Shown here: positions 45,361 to 59,800 of the stretch, piece by piece
Layout of the letters: every line of letters begins with the position of its first letter
How positions within the stretch are numbered: the stretch's first letter is position 1
Origin: Struthio camelus
Lineage: Eukaryota; Chordata; Aves; Struthioniformes; Struthionidae
DNA: 64,000 nt
Assembly: GCF_040807025.1 (NCBI RefSeq)
Contig: NC_090945.1
Coordinates: forward strand, 71,807,088 to 71,871,087
Direction of reading: 5' to 3'
The notes under the pieces: model-generated
What the model saw: only the letters and a program-made list of their open reading frames with translations
What the model was told of the DNA's origin: nothing
Databases searched by the model: none
Position numbers and translations under genes: made by a program

Positions 45361-48300
45361 TATGCACGTTGAACAGTTAAAAAAAAGAAGTGAAATACAC
45401 ATATGCAGTCTCTGAATAGATGTGATTGGAGAAGTAGATGAATGCACGGCAAATGGAGGAAGAGTCCTAAAGAGCGCATGCTTAAAGAAAGCAGTTGCTG
45501 GAAGAAAGCATTTTACAAATTTTACTATTTTACAGAAATAAAGTTAATAAAGTTCTAGTCTTTTAGTTTGTTTATCTCTGCTTGTCTGTTGATTAGGGCT
45601 ATGTGAATAATTAATTCTTTAGTTCAGCAACCAAATGGAAATATTTTTTAAAGTGTCAATTCAGATCAAAATGCCTTTAAAATTTGTTGATTTTATTTTC
45701 ACCACAGCAGACAGTCATGCAATCCAATACGGAAGAAGCATTTGTTGCTTAGAATATATAAGCAAATAAAGCAAAGCGGTCAGTTCCCAAAAACTAGAGA
45801 TGTTCCCCTTCTAGCTCTATGCTGAACCATGAGGACACTTACTCAGGAAGTGAGTAACTAGCATTCAGTTCCCTCCTTTTCCTCAGGTCTGCTCCCTCCC
45901 CTCAGAAAACACAGGTAATGCTTTCTCCAGGCTAAACAATGTTCTGGGACTGTGGTAGTTTTTGCTGTTGGAACTATTCCATTTTTGCATGGGATAATTA
46001 AAGATTTGTTACACCAGAAGGACCAGGATTCCATAGTCTTCCAATCAGACTGTTCAGCAGGACATAGGCTGGGAGTCATTTCTCACCTTTCTATTCCAAC
46101 TACAAGGCTCTTGAACCACATAGTCACTTGCAATTATTTAAGTTTTTAACGCAAAGTTGAACAAAGACATCTCAGGCTTTGAAGGATCTCAGATACTCTA
46201 AACAATGATGGTTTGGGTACTTGCTTGAAAAATGAAGGTTCAAATCCTTCCAGTAGAGACTTGTATAGATGCGTCCTCCTGAGGGAATTCTGTACCTGAA
46301 TAGCCTTGAGCATTCCTAATAGGGACATCTCTGTTTGGAAAAAGAGAGTACCCTCTTGTCTGAATCCAGAATTCCTCCTTCCAGCCCTCCAAAATAGAAA
46401 CTCCTTGAAGATTTCAAGCCAACTGAAACAGAACTGAAATTTAGTGAATTTACTGTTTGCCAAGAAAAAAAAAAAGTTAGCTTTACTACTTGTCTTCATC
46501 TTTCATAAGCAGAAACACTCTATCAGGGGATTTTACAAGAGAAGAAATCTAATTTGTAAAGGAACATTCCATTTGAGATTACCTCAAATCCGAGTTTTCA
46601 GAACAGGCTGCCGTAATGAGAAAAAAGCAAAACTAGATTTTCTTGTTGCTAATATTGGCAGAGGAGAATCCTTCTTCACACATTTTCAGGTGGATAGAAC
46701 TTGCCAATGAAAACGGGGCAATGAAGAGACAATAACTTGTTAAAACTAAACTCTATTAAAACAAAAAGGACTTTCTGGAATAATTTGTTTAGAAAATGTT
46801 CTCATTCATTAAGACTTGCAATTACTATTTAAATTTTATTCTTAAGCCTTTTTAATGTATTCATGGAGAAAATTTACTGACTGTAACTTGTTAAATTTCT
46901 AGGATTAGTTTAATACAGTTATTTACCAGATGCAATAACAATATAACAACAGCTATGGCATTTTCCATCTGTCTAATAGTAAAGGGGACCAATTCAACTT
47001 TTTTTTTTTTAGCATTACTACTGGCTGCTTTATGTCAAAAGCTCATTTTTTAGATGATGGTGACGAGAAATGTGGAGATTAATAGTTCTCTGCCTGACAG
47101 CTGTGAGGAGCCGTTGCCGCAGAGGACAGGATTCCTCTGAGCAGGGACTCCCTCCCTCCTGTTCCTGGCACTTAGACATATGCTTCTCCGGCCACCTCCA
47201 CAGGTGCTGACTCAAAGGAGGAAGAGGTGAAGAGGTGGAAATTATGGGGATGTTGGGGTGGGTCTGCAGGAGATCAGCGGTTCCCTCTATTCACAGAGGT
47301 ACAGGCTGAAGCTAAGTTACATTTTGTAGAATTTTTTTTAATGTGGGCACATCCAAGCAGCATTTATACTAGCTCATTTCAGTACCGGCAAAGTCCTGTC
47401 ATGGATACACGTTGTGGCACTAGTCTGGATCCAGTTTCTGGCTAATTTACCTTGCTTCTCCATAGGCTTCACAGTGCTTTACAGAGCTCCAGCCTACTAC
47501 AGCTCGTCTACTACCAGTCCCTAAGCAGGATTATTTTAAAGCTGGCTCAGATGTAGCTGTGTAGTAGTAATTGCAGTTATATGCACTGCTAAGGAGTTAA
47601 GATTAAAAATGAGAAATGACAGATTTGTGCAGATTACTGACTCTGTGGGTTATGGGAATGAGGGGCAGTTTCCCTACCGAGAGCGTTAGTGATGATTTCA
47701 ACCTTAGAAATACCTGTAAGCATACAAACAATTCATAACTTTGGCAATTATCCTAAAAAAGTTATCTAGTGTTCAGATTGACAGGTGATTTTGGTACTTG
47801 TAGGTGTTTACATCAATGATATTCCTTTCACTGATATGCCTATTTCCTTTAGTTTCTCTTTGCTACATTCTATATATTATTCATTAATAGAAATTTCACA
47901 CATTCTTTCCCAATAAATAAATAAGTAAGATAAATATACAGCCAGCAACAGGCTATAAAGCAATATCAAAATGATGTATTGTGCCTGAGTCCAACCTAGG
48001 AACTAGTGTGAAATATATTGCAAAGTCTGAACCCTCTGATGGATAGTATCACTAAACCACTTGAACTGAAGTCTATGCCTTAAGGAAGACTGGAGGTACT
48101 GTAGAATCAGCATAAAAGTTCACTTTATATACCTTTCCCCTTGAAAAATAAACTTTATTTTAGGCCACTTTCACACACTATAAAAGCTGGTTTGGAGGAG
48201 GTTTTGCCATATGCCACCTCCTCTCCCAGTGCTGTCAGCACAGGGCATGTTTACACTGAAATCCAAAGGTGCGATTGCCATCCTGCAGTTATACCCCAGG

Positions 48301-49213
48301 TAGCTGTAAACTAGTAGGTCTGATACCAGTGCAGCTGCTGGTAGTATGGGGCTTAACATGTAGCTTGCAAAACCTGCCAGGGACACTGAGTAAATATTTA
48401 GGGCAGGCATAAATGGAAACCTTCAGACGCGCTTGACTCTCTTGGCTGGACTGAGGAAGCTTTGAACTGAAAACTGGACAGCTGCATTCACGCAGCACTG
48501 ATCTGGCACTAATGACACAGTGGTCTCAGCAGGATTTAGGGTTTAGGAGCACCACTGCGCTAACAATGCAATATTGTCCCCACTAGGGTTGGCCTGTGCC
48601 CAGGCAGTCAGAACAAGAAGAGATTTCAGATGTTACTGCACACGTCCATAGACCTGTCCTCAGCTACCTGGCCCATCTGCAGCTCTACGCGCCTGGCATC
48701 ACGCTGTAGCTACGCAGCGGCTCCTATTCGACGTGGTTCACTGAAAGCTGACTGTGCAACGCTTAAGCAAGCTGCAGTCCCATGTCTCACTGCAGTGTGG
48801 ACACTTCCTTCACACAAAAATGTTGAAGAGATGAGTTATGACTGAAGAGACACGCATTCTTACAGATCTCCAGAAAACTGGTAACAGTGTTGGGAGAAAA
48901 ATCTTATGTAAATCACTATCAACTGTGTATGTCGATCAGATACAGGAAATAACGGTTATCAAACAAAACTGAAGAAAACCTCCATATATTAACATGCCTA
49001 AAATAATGTACTCTGTGATATCTAGTGTTATTTACAGAATAGTTTTGCTGCAGTGTCAGTTAAGGGTTGTGGCCAGGATTGCTGACTCACTGAGTTAGGG
49101 GTTTGTTAAACAGTCCTGAACCATTCCTGCTGAAAGGGGTCAGAACTTGGGAGTTCATAACGTGACATAACCTTCAGAGCAGAGCATGTACACAACTCCC
49201 TTTAATATGCACA

Positions 49214-49267
49214 GGAGCTACTGTTTCTTATTGCGTGTTTGGAGCTACTGTTTCTTATTGCGTGTTT
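49214..49267. repeat. perfect tandem duplication, 2 x 27 bp
   Basis: GGAGCTACTGTTTCTTATTG plus CGTGTTT at 49214-49240 is repeated without a single change at 49241-49267. Identity of this kind implies a very recent event, or else an assembly or clone artefact. Confidence 0.95.
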
Positions 49268-49292
49268 GTTTTTTCCCTGCTGGCTCCTGTGT

Positions 49293-49320
49293 CTTTATGC
49301 CTCTACCGGTAGGCATAAAG
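49293..49320. repeat. perfect hairpin (9-bp arms, 10-nt loop)
   Basis: CTTTATGCC at 49293-49301 is complementary to GGCATAAAG at 49312-49320. The loop contains the self-complementary TACCGGTA. It lies 25 bp after the 27-bp duplication. Confidence 0.7.
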
Positions 49321-49784
49321 ATCATCCTGAAAAAGTGAAAGTCGACCTGCAACTAGAAAGGATGCAGAAACTGAACAAATTAAGTGTAATTCTGGGGCAG
49401 AAATAATTGGAAAAAGAAGGAAGAGTAAGTTAAAGATTAAAAGTTTAGACTGAGAGAAAGGAAGAGAGCATCCAGCATCTTGGGAGCCGCTGGGCAACCC
49501 CAGAGATGCTTAGTCTGGAGATGTGGTAGGACACAAGAACAGAAACAGGCTCCACAGTGCCCAGGACCACCCTCCCCTCCCTATCAAGTTCCATTACAGC
49601 TATAGACATAAAAGAATTGCAAAATATATTTTTACAACTCAGTAGGTTTGACCTTGTTCCCCTCCACCACAGAGGTTGCTTGTCAGGAAGGGAAGAATTG
49701 AATAGGCAAGGTGACATACACAAGCTTATTTGTGCAGAACTCATCTATTTTTTTTTATTCACGTACACGCACTCACACACTTGA

Positions 49785-52700
49785 CCTCAATAAGATTTGA
49801 AAAGTCGCATTAATCATTTTGAAAAAATAATTTAAAATACTTCTCCCATCGCTAATGAGCTTGTGTTGTTCTGGTTATAAGTGTCCATAAAACGTGTGTA
49901 ATACTGTGCTAGGAAATAATTGAATATCTGTGAATTATTATTATTGTTTTCATTCTACTGCATTCTAGTTAGGTAGTACCAGCAATGTATTAAGTCTCTT
50001 CAACTTATATGTCAGTGCAGCCATTTCCAGAGGAGTTGAAAATCTGCTAATTGGTATGACCAAAATGTTCATGACAAATGTCAGAATCTGACCTCCACTG
50101 AAAATACAAAAGTATGACTGTATGTAAATGAGCACCAGGTGAAATCTGTGCTGTCCAGTTGTTGGGGTTTTTTTTGAAATTGACGTTGATAAAAATGTCT
50201 TTCAGATGCAGACCAGTGAGCAAATGGAATTAAATTGTCAGAGAACTCATCTCAATCTTATGCTTTCAAGTCTTGCCCTCTGTTCAGCACCATTTTAAAT
50301 ACATTTCTAAAACCAAATTTAAATCCCACTGAAGTCAAGAAAGTTTAAGTAAATAGTTAAAGTGCTTTCCTGAACTGGTGCATAGATAGCAATATACATG
50401 AGTTTTAATATATTTGGAAGTTCTTCTTCATTGGTCTGGAACAGTGCACCAGCGTAAACCTATGTGACATGAACAATAAACTTTCTCCTTTCTTTTTTCA
50501 GTACAGATATATAGAACTTGGGATTAACGTTGTCCATTACCCAAACTAGATGATCCACAGTTATATTGTCCGGACACTCAAAGCCCACCACTCTCAGATG
50601 TAAACGTGTAATGTTGATTAGTGCTCCATCAAATCAATGCCTATCCATTAAGCATTAATAATGCACAGTACACTTAATAAAAATATGTTTAGAAGTAGCT
50701 GATCTAAATGAGTCCCAATTAAGAAACTGGCTATTATTATGAACTGTGTTCTGTACTGAAAAAAATCAATCTTCTTCTTTCAGCCCCGTCCCCCAAAGCT
50801 CATCAGATATTTAAAGCATCAAATGAGCTGTCTAGCTTTTACCATTCTACACAATTTATGCACTTTCGCAGTAGAGCAAAAGACATTAGTGCAATTATTA
50901 TAGAGATTAAGACTAGAAACACATTGAAATGAATGTTATGTTTCTTTAAATGTAACCTTTCTTTCCTCATTAAAGTGGGTATTGGTAAAACCATTTTCCT
51001 CCTCCTGCAACCTAAAGAGTAAAGCTAGTAAAAGAAACTAAGCACCATTCATTATTGCCAGCATCCGTAATTGTTTGTATTATACTTTATGAAAAAACTT
51101 TATATAAAATGCCACATTTGAACTCCAGACTATTAAAAGTGTCAGCTCTATTATATCATTTCTGAAGACCAATTTGCCTTTTTTTCAGAAGGTTGTAATG
51201 AGCTAGGTTCATTTTGCTTTCTACCATTTATCTTTTCAGCGGTAATGGAAAATTTCCCCCTCAGGCACAGCAAGCTATTCTTATCTTAGACAATTAGGCA
51301 GAAATAAAAGGGATCATAAAGGTGAGATTTCTTCACAAACAATGTGATGTACTTTATACCATTTAACACTGAGGAATATCTAACTGAAATAAATTCTCAG
51401 TGGTTTGTGAAGGCAGTGTGGCTGACGGCCAACTCTGAATAATGCTTCAGCTTCTTAACACAGAAGAAAGAGGGTAAGCAGCCAGGGTCACTTAAAGATA
51501 TACTTAGTCTCCAGCTCTGCTGTTGACAATATTTTGTTTTTAATAGAGCTTGGAAAACCTATGCTGACAGTAAAATTTGACAATATAAAGAGAAACAAGC
51601 CTTTGTAAAGCAATTAATTCATTATAAGGTATGAGAGAAAAAACACATTTGAACAATTTCCTTTACTGGCAAAACTGACTTGGAAGCGTTTTCAGACATC
51701 AAGTACTATTTTATCTTGTATTTTCTTTGAATTTATTTAATGGTTAAAACATATATGACAGTGCAATTACTTAGCCTTTACAAAGCCTATTAGAAAGAAC
51801 AAATGAATAAGTTAATATGAAAAATACTTGCAGCATCCTTTGTGCCCAGCAAGCAATGATATATAGTACCTATACACTGAGTCTTTTGTTTGATCTTCTT
51901 GGTGTCTATGTGTCTGTGTTTAGCTGCTGGTGGTGGGGGACGTGAGAAAACTCTTTTAGCTCATATTCCTAGGATTTTTCTTCCAGCAGGTACTAAATGC
52001 TAATTGGCTCCATTGCCGGCATTTCCATCAGGAAATGATGGATGAAAGAAAATTGATCAGGTAGGGTTCAATTATGAATTTCTAGTGCTGCTGTTTTGGG
52101 AGCTGATTCTCCATTCTCTCTGTCCCATCTGTTAAAGGATCACTGAGCTATTTAGAGGCCAGAGATCTATCATATGGCCAGACCTGAGGTAATCCAGCAT
52201 ATAACATTCCTCCATATTCTCTTTTAACCTGTCTTCACTGGTAAAGACACATGATATATAACCTGGCACTCTTTAAAGTGATAGGGACTTAGTTATACTC
52301 ACACAGAAATTAGCCCACCATCTCAAATGCAGAGAATGAGGATAATGGTATGGGTTTGCGAGAAAGTCCCTGAAGAGGTGAGCAAGGGCAAAGATTCACT
52401 GCTCAATAGCGGCTTACTGAGGTGAGTACAGTGTCATCCCTCAGCAGGCACAAGGAGGCGTAACTCTCCGTGCTGGAAGAGGAGTGTAACTCCCACTTAC
52501 CCGTGCTTGCCACAGGAGTAGCATAATATGCATATAATAAATAGTAATTTAAATGATTTACTCTTTCCTTGCTTTTTGGATAGTAGCATTTCTATTTTAC
52601 CTTGTGCCCTGTAGGTCCAACAAAGTCACTACGTTCTCTCTAAGAGAAAGTAATTGCTACTGATTATCCCACTTCAGTGCGGTAAAAGTGACAGACTTGC

Positions 52701-53870
52701 AAAGCAATGTTACATCATACAATAAAACAGTAGGTGTCTAAATGCGGGTTGACACTGCCACACCAGGGAAAAGTATCTGCCAACAGATCAGACTTGAGAG
52801 TAAGCCAGTGGCAAAGCTTCAATAGGAACAAAATTTTGCCCTGTTCATTTTAGCATCTTCTATGAACAAGAAGTATTGGCACTGTAGTTGGAGCAAATAG
52901 CTGCAATTAAATTTATATCTTAGACAAAATTACTTCTCCTTTCATAGAGAAAAGTGTGTAAATCTAGAAAGTCCTAGCTGAAGTTGTAGAGTTTCAAACG
53001 ATCGTGGCTCCCTGCTGCTTTCTAACACCCCCTTACTGCCCTTCAAAAGTGCTGGGAAACTGCTTGGGTGAGCACTTTGTAACTCAGTTATTTCAGACTC
53101 AACTGAAATAGTTCAAATAATAGATGTTTGGTATCCTGGCTCATTGTCACCAAAATGGATCAGAAATTGCTCACCTGAGCAGTTACCTCAGAGAATCTGA
53201 GGGGACAGTAATATCCAGCAACGGGGGAACGAAAGACTAGCAAAAAGCGATCAGCCAGGGTAAGCTGCAAGCCCATCAGCTGTCACAGCTGCAGCCAAAT
53301 GACAATGTGTATTCTCTCCGTACGTGATCGATACTGTTCTCCTGCTTGGCCTAGGGACTGCCCACGCGTTTTCACTTGCACAAGTGGGAGTGTGCCTAGT
53401 CTCCAAGGGTGGGCAATGAGACCGTCTCAGTGACCGGATCCTTTCTAGATTGACTCATAAACTGCAACCTGAGCATCAGCATATATTTGCATATATACTG
53501 TATGCAATTATCCAGGCATTATTTCTCAGCACCCTCCCCCCACGCCATAAATCTAGTTTGTTAGGTATGTTCTGGGGATGCACAAAGTGAGTTGGATCAT
53601 TTGGAGTCCAGGCTGTTCCATTTGTAGGCATTGGGTAAAGTGTTCCACCAGGAAGCTAAAATTTAATCAAGAGGACTACATAGCAAAGGAGCAAAATCTG
53701 ACCTTTTAAATTGAAACATCTCAGAGCTTTGATTGATCAAAATACTCCGAAGACCACTTACATCAGAAGACCACAGGGAAAGAGTTCATTATGACCTTTT
53801 TCATTAGTATAATAAAACCTTCAATTTTTCACTGTAAAAGCTTCCTGATTCTTTCTGTGCTGAATATGGA
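49785..53870. other. 4.1-kb interval without any 60-codon frame
   Basis: No open frame of 60 or more codons occurs on either strand here, making this the longest such interval in the window. The sequence is AT-rich with many TAAT/ATTA words and no recognisable transposon. No RNA gene was seen. Dense stop codons argue against coding. Part of it (about 50.6-51.4 kb) has the varied, repeat-free texture often seen in conserved non-coding elements, but this cannot be judged without comparison to other genomes. Confidence 0.55.
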
Positions 53871-56800
53871 GTGAAATTCTGTATACCAGTTTACAGGCAT
53901 AGGAGAAATTTACTTTTCCATCTTTTCTCTCTCTGTGAATTGCTGAACTGGAAGACAATGTTAATTTTACCCTACACTCAATCTTTTCTGATATATAAAA
54001 GTTTTATGTTGGCGTATTCCTCACATTTGGCAAGAGTACCAATTAAGGAATGGGAGCTCATGACTCAGGTTTCTCAAAATAGAGTCAGAGAAATCCTTCC
54101 ACTCTTAGTTGAATCAAAAGTCTGCATGTACATTATTTGACATACCTAATTTTCAGGATTATTAGTGTTGCCAGTTTGACATTTTACACTTCAAATAAAT
54201 TCACCCATAGGCACAAAGGCACTTTACACAGATTTTCTTATTCAAACAAAATGTCACCATAAGAAAGAGACAAACTTAGTAAAAATTACCACTGTCCCAT
54301 AACAAAGGGGAGCTGAATTTCAAAACAGAAAGAACAAGTTTTGACATGAATAACGCTAGCTGTCATCTGCAGAAGTGGATCAGCTTGGGAAAACTTATAC
54401 AGGAACAAACTTCTATTGAATGAAATATGCCTCCTAAGTTTCCTACACACATTCTGCATCCATCAGATTAGGATGAACTAGTAGCAGTGAAAAACCAAAG
54501 TGAGAAAAATATAAAGAAAACATGTAATAAGGAGTATCTTAATTAGTTTTCAGATTTTTATTTTAATGAATGTGCCTCTCCCCTCCTAAAACTAAAGTAA
54601 TAGGCACATAACAGGTTCTACTAATATATCTGCAATGATATGTATACATAGCGCTGTGCACACAGTCGACAGCTGCTTGATCACAGGATTATGATGACAC
54701 TTAGGAGTAGAGGATAATCAGACAGCAGGGAAGAAGGCACGGAAATGTGTAGAGAAAGGGGAAGAAAAGTTGATATGACCTAAAGTAGCTAATAAGCCTT
54801 CTCTGTGAGAGATTCAGATAATGAAACGGACTCAGATTTTTTTACTTCCTCTACCTTGGCTTTGGCAAAACAGAGATGCAGTTTGGGGACAGAGACGGAT
54901 ATGGTTGGAATGAGAGAGACACACCTGGTTAGCAGCTGCTTCGGGTAGCACACTGCAATGTTCTAGAAGTCATTCTGTCATGTTTGCATGTCAATTAAAT
55001 TACGGAAAGATATGGGACTGTATTTAAAGAACCAGTTATTCTCGAAAAGTGCTATTTGCAAATTTGGAGAAAATCTGATGATCATCAAATATGTTGACCT
55101 TACACTATACGATGATTTTGTGACAAAAAAAAACTGTGGGAACTGAAGATAAACACGATCTGAGATCATATCCAGAAACATTTGTTCATACAGGAGTCCT
55201 TCAAAAATGTGTCATAAAAGATCCAGCAAGTACCCCTTCTAAAAAATTATCTTCTTTTATTCCCATAGTTATTTACTGGCTGTCAGAAGAAAGGTGACTT
55301 ACAAGAGTTCTTTCCTCATGATACCAGTGTTATCCTCCATCTCTCTCTAAAAATAACAAGCTAACATCAAGCAAGATAACTGCTCTGATAAAATACCTTG
55401 GAAATAAAGTGAACAAAGTGAACTTTGCATCATAGTGTGATCTTCCTGATGCTATTGAAGTTCTTGATGGATATCAATACTTGTTGCCCAGACATCAATA
55501 TGACTTTCAGAGATTATGCATCAAATAAGATTACCCTCTACATCAGTGAACAGTTAAAAATGTGTTAAGGCTTGATATTGTGTCTGCCGTTCATATGGCA
55601 GATTCTTTTAGAGACACTTCCAGAACACTCGATGGGCAAGGCAGAAATCTTGAAAGAATATGAAGGATTTCTGTAATGTACCAAGCAGCTAGCAAACACC
55701 TCTCTGCCACACTGATAACAAGCTCTTTTTATATTTACTGTACTTTATATCTAAGAACTATCACCAGAAAAGATAACAATCAATTATCTATCACTTAGTG
55801 TAAACACTTTGGAAGACATGCCTAATAGTGTGGAAAAGAAAGAACACGGACATTTCCAAACAGACCAAAACAGCACATGCACACACATAAATATGGGACT
55901 GGTGTATCCTGATGTTATAAAATTCATGTGTATGCTCTAATTATTCCTGAAATGTGTACTTCAGCTAAAGGCCTTGTGATTTATGTTGCAAGATTTAAAG
56001 TAAAATCCATACCAAGTGATGAATAAAACTGTACACACATTAAAAGATAGTTTTGAGAATAAATATTGAAAGTTAGTGAAGGTGATAAAGACTTGTAGTA
56101 ATTATTGATTTTCTGCATTGCTTTTCCATTTAATGGGCAGCCATTTGAGTCAAACCAGACATAAATGAGATGCAATAGAGACTGCAGAGAGTCCATTAAG
56201 AATAAAATGAAATAAACTCTCAGCAATAAAGAATCTCGGAGACTGATGTCCTTATGACACTCTGAATCATTTCAAAATAGCTCCACATCTCAAATCAATC
56301 AGGACAGGAACATCTATGACAAGTTTCGTGCTTTTAGCATCAGTCCCACAACTTTGACACCTATTGACTTGCGACACTAGCTGAACTACAACAAACCCTT
56401 CCAAAGCCAGCTACAAATCAGAGCTGCTCTGAAGCTGCTCTTGCTTGTCCCAGGGCTCAGTGTGCCCTAGTTAGCCCTTAACCTCCGGAAGGCACAATGG
56501 GAGAGTTTAGCAGACTCAGAAAGCAAGCCCATGATCTTATGCTATCTTCTCCTAAGCAATACAGTCCCCATTACAGATTTTGTAACATGTGACTTTTTCC
56601 TTCTTTCCTTCCGCTCTTTCTTTCTCAGCAAACTCTCTCTTTCCTCAGCAAATGTGGTGCTGAAATGTCTCTTAAAACACAATTGTCTTCATGGGGGCAT
56701 AACTTCTTAAGGACAACTCATAAGACTATTGTAATTGAAATGTTAATTGCTAATTGACCACGTTATTAAACCTAATCAATTCACCATCACTGTGAAAGCA

Positions 56801-59800
56801 GCACAGGAAAGCAGCAGAGTGATTAAACAGATATCACTGTTCAATCAGCAGATGCAGGACTGTTGTGCGGGGGGACTAGGACAGTCCTTCAAGTGGCAGA
56901 ACTGTCTTTGGATGGTGAAAGCCGTCTGGACTTTTTTGGCTAGTCTGTAACTTTCTGCGTGGATTTAGCAGAGTCAGAAGGGCAGCCACTCAAGTTAGAG
57001 AGGAGAAAAGGGGACCGCCTGGCTGAAATTAAAACACTGCAGAGACTGCTCCAAGAAGGATCGGTAATTGCCATTTTGCATTCTCTGCTACTTCATGTGT
57101 GCATCAATTTTTACTTGTCTGATCTATTCAGACTGTAAACTCATCAGTGGCAGCAGTTGTTGCTTACGAATATACAGTTTCACTATGTGATCCTCACTGG
57201 ATTACTGACGATAGGCTTATTTAATAAATAATTATTTGGAGATACTGCGGGCACAGAGAAGTCGTTACAAGTACCTGTGGTGAGATGCTTCTAAACAGTT
57301 CAGTTCTTCCTTATAGTGTTATTGCCTCTTATTTTTAAAGTTGCTATTTAGAAAGTGTGCGGGTCTAAATAGCTCAGGATGACCCTATTGCTTTGACACT
57401 AAATCACAGAAAATAGCTTCCAGCATCAAAATAGTAAAATGAAATGTCAAGAAATCCATGGATACATCATTGCTGAATAAAGCCGTCAGCTCCTGCTTAG
57501 AGAAAAATCAGACTTACATTAACTTCAACAAGTAGTAAACAGTACTGACAAGTGAAATGTTTCTCATGTTTCATCCCTGAGCGGATTTAGAGGAAGATAA
57601 ATGCTGCTGTCCCTGGGAAGTTCAAATGCAGGTCACGATGCCACCAGGAGGGCAAGTCCGTTTAGTGGAAGCAAACACACTGTCCTCTCTGCTGTACTTA
57701 CCATAGTGGGCCTAGTCTGCACTGCTTTCCTCCCACAAACTGCTTCTTGTCGCCTTACTCCTGTCCTCAGGGAGAGGTGTTCCTTGAACACCCGGCTAAA
57801 CACGAGGGCAGGAGCATGGTGGGGAGCTATCGCCACTTCCCATCAAGGTGGAACCTGCCTGCCTTTGCCTTGAGGCGTCCTTTGCCATCAGGACACCTTT
57901 TCTTTCATAAGATAAACATTTTGTGACTCCTCGGAGGCTGCTTCCCACAGAACTGCATGCACAATTTCACACAGAACACCAACATAAATATTAAAATCTG
58001 TCTTCTTTCATGATTTTCCAAAAAGAAATACTAGTAATAGCTTTTACTGTTAATTTTGTTTAGTCATAATCAGATTTCACGAGGGTGTGAGGCCCTCAGC
58101 TGAACAGCCAGTTTTAAATAAAATATGTCTGAAGAATGCAAAATAAATTAAAGTTTAACCTTTAAAGGCTACTACTAGATTGGTTCAATACTTTGGCCAG
58201 TGAAAAGGTTAATCTTTAAAGGTTACCAGTAAGTCAGTTTGATGCTTTGGCCAGTGGAACACTGGCTCTGCCATGCTAGTATTTAGGATGAGGTCATAGT
58301 TCACATCTCATAGTTTTATGATTTTATATTGAAATTCGAAAGTGTAGTGAAAGTCTCCATTTTTTAATCTGCTTTACTGCTAGATTGCATGATCTCAGTT
58401 ATACTGAAGAGTTGTTCTTTGCAACATATCCTATTATTCTTAATTTAACATCTTAACTGTAGCTGAACCACTCTAAATACGCTTGGCAAGAAAAACCCTG
58501 GCTTTCTCTTGAACGGGCCAAAGTCTAACGTTATCATTGACATATAAGCAGCCCAGGGAGTGCTGCAGGAAGCCAGAAACAAAGAGGATCTGATTACGAA
58601 TGTTCAGTCTTTTGATACTTTTTTCATTTCTTGAACTATTTCTGACTTTGGCACAATTCCTTTTGCCATTTATTTCCCTCAGGCTGTATTCATTTCTTTG
58701 CTTTTGTCTACAAACTGAGGCATGTTCTTTTGATTGTAACATCCTTTTCTTTTGCCATAAATCCAACATTTATAGTTCAAGATTACAATGTAGACAAGTG
58801 TAAACTGCGTGTAGATATGAAGTAATGTATCTGTTTTATGCCCAGTGTTAGGACAAAAATAGCTCTAGAAATCCTTGATAGTCACAAGGAGGTTTGTGCA
58901 GACAGGATGGCACCAGCTGAAGTGGTCTCTCTTTTGCTCTCTCATCAAATGCTAGTACCTTTGAATCTATTAATCTCGATACTATCAATGATTGTGGTTT
59001 TCATAAAGCTATTTCAAGAGATCTCTAAGAATTTTACTGGACGTTCAACTTAGATATCTGCTACTCCTAGTGAATAACACTGAGGGAATAAAGTCATCTG
59101 ATGTTCTGACCTGTCACTACACATACGCTAGCAGAAACTCTTTTTCCCCTTAAGTTTACAAAATGTCTAGAAATGCAATAAACTGTAAGGTTAGCATATA
59201 TGTACACTTTTTTTTCCTTCTAGTTACAGAGGTTTTCAAGGAGTTTTTAAGTTTTACTGTAGCTCATGCAATATTCTATTTCTTGAATTTTGATTGGAAA
59301 GTACATAGAGACAAATCCCCAGCGGCTACATTTTATGTTGCTTGGAAATAGAACTCCATGAAGCTACTGTGATTTGTGGTGTTCTGCCTAAAAATTAAAC
59401 TTGAAACAAGTTCTTAAAAAGAAGCAATCCAATTTTGCTGGAAAGTTTGGTCAGCAAACATTGCAAAACAAGTAGTGCAAGTTTTTAAACAGAAATTTGG
59501 AAAAAAATAATCTTTTTCAGAGTACAAGTTTCACACAGGTCTAGAATTTAGCATATCCACAGATCATGAAGGTCTACGAGGGGCAAGAATACAAACAGGT
59601 ATTCTCGTAATGACCTAATTTGCATATTGACATAACTGTCTATATAAAGCTTTGTTAAAACAATAGTGATTTTATGTAATGATGAGCGTCACCTAAAACC
59701 AGTAGCAATCTTAAAGATATAAAATAGAGGTGCATAAAATGAACTAATATAAGTCTCATAATTTCTGGTAAAAAAGTCAAGGATAACCAGTTCAACGAAA

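Larger units (their letters stand above)
44782..49784. other. non-coding stretch
   Basis: No gene supported; the largest frame is 117 codons (46146-46499, minus), with no recognisable features. Tandem repeats at 45291 and 49214 and a small hairpin at 49293 are listed separately. A modestly CpG-containing patch lies at 48640-48745. At 46234-46250 there is a T-arm-like sequence without the rest of a tRNA. Confidence 0.6.

Noticed and set aside
46234..46250. tRNA T-arm-like sequence GAAGGTTCAAATCCTTC
   Set aside because: The stem-loop fits a T arm, but the following bases (CAGTAGA) find no acceptor-stem partner upstream. No D arm or anticodon arm can be placed at the right distance.
48640..48745. 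Second CpG-containing patch
   Set aside because: It has fewer CpGs, spread more loosely than the cluster at 17.1 kb, so it is not distinct enough to call.
55380..55680. Region with several moderately open frames that felt like decayed coding sequence
   Set aside because: Open runs of about 35 codons in different frames are expected by chance, and no protein family could be recognised.
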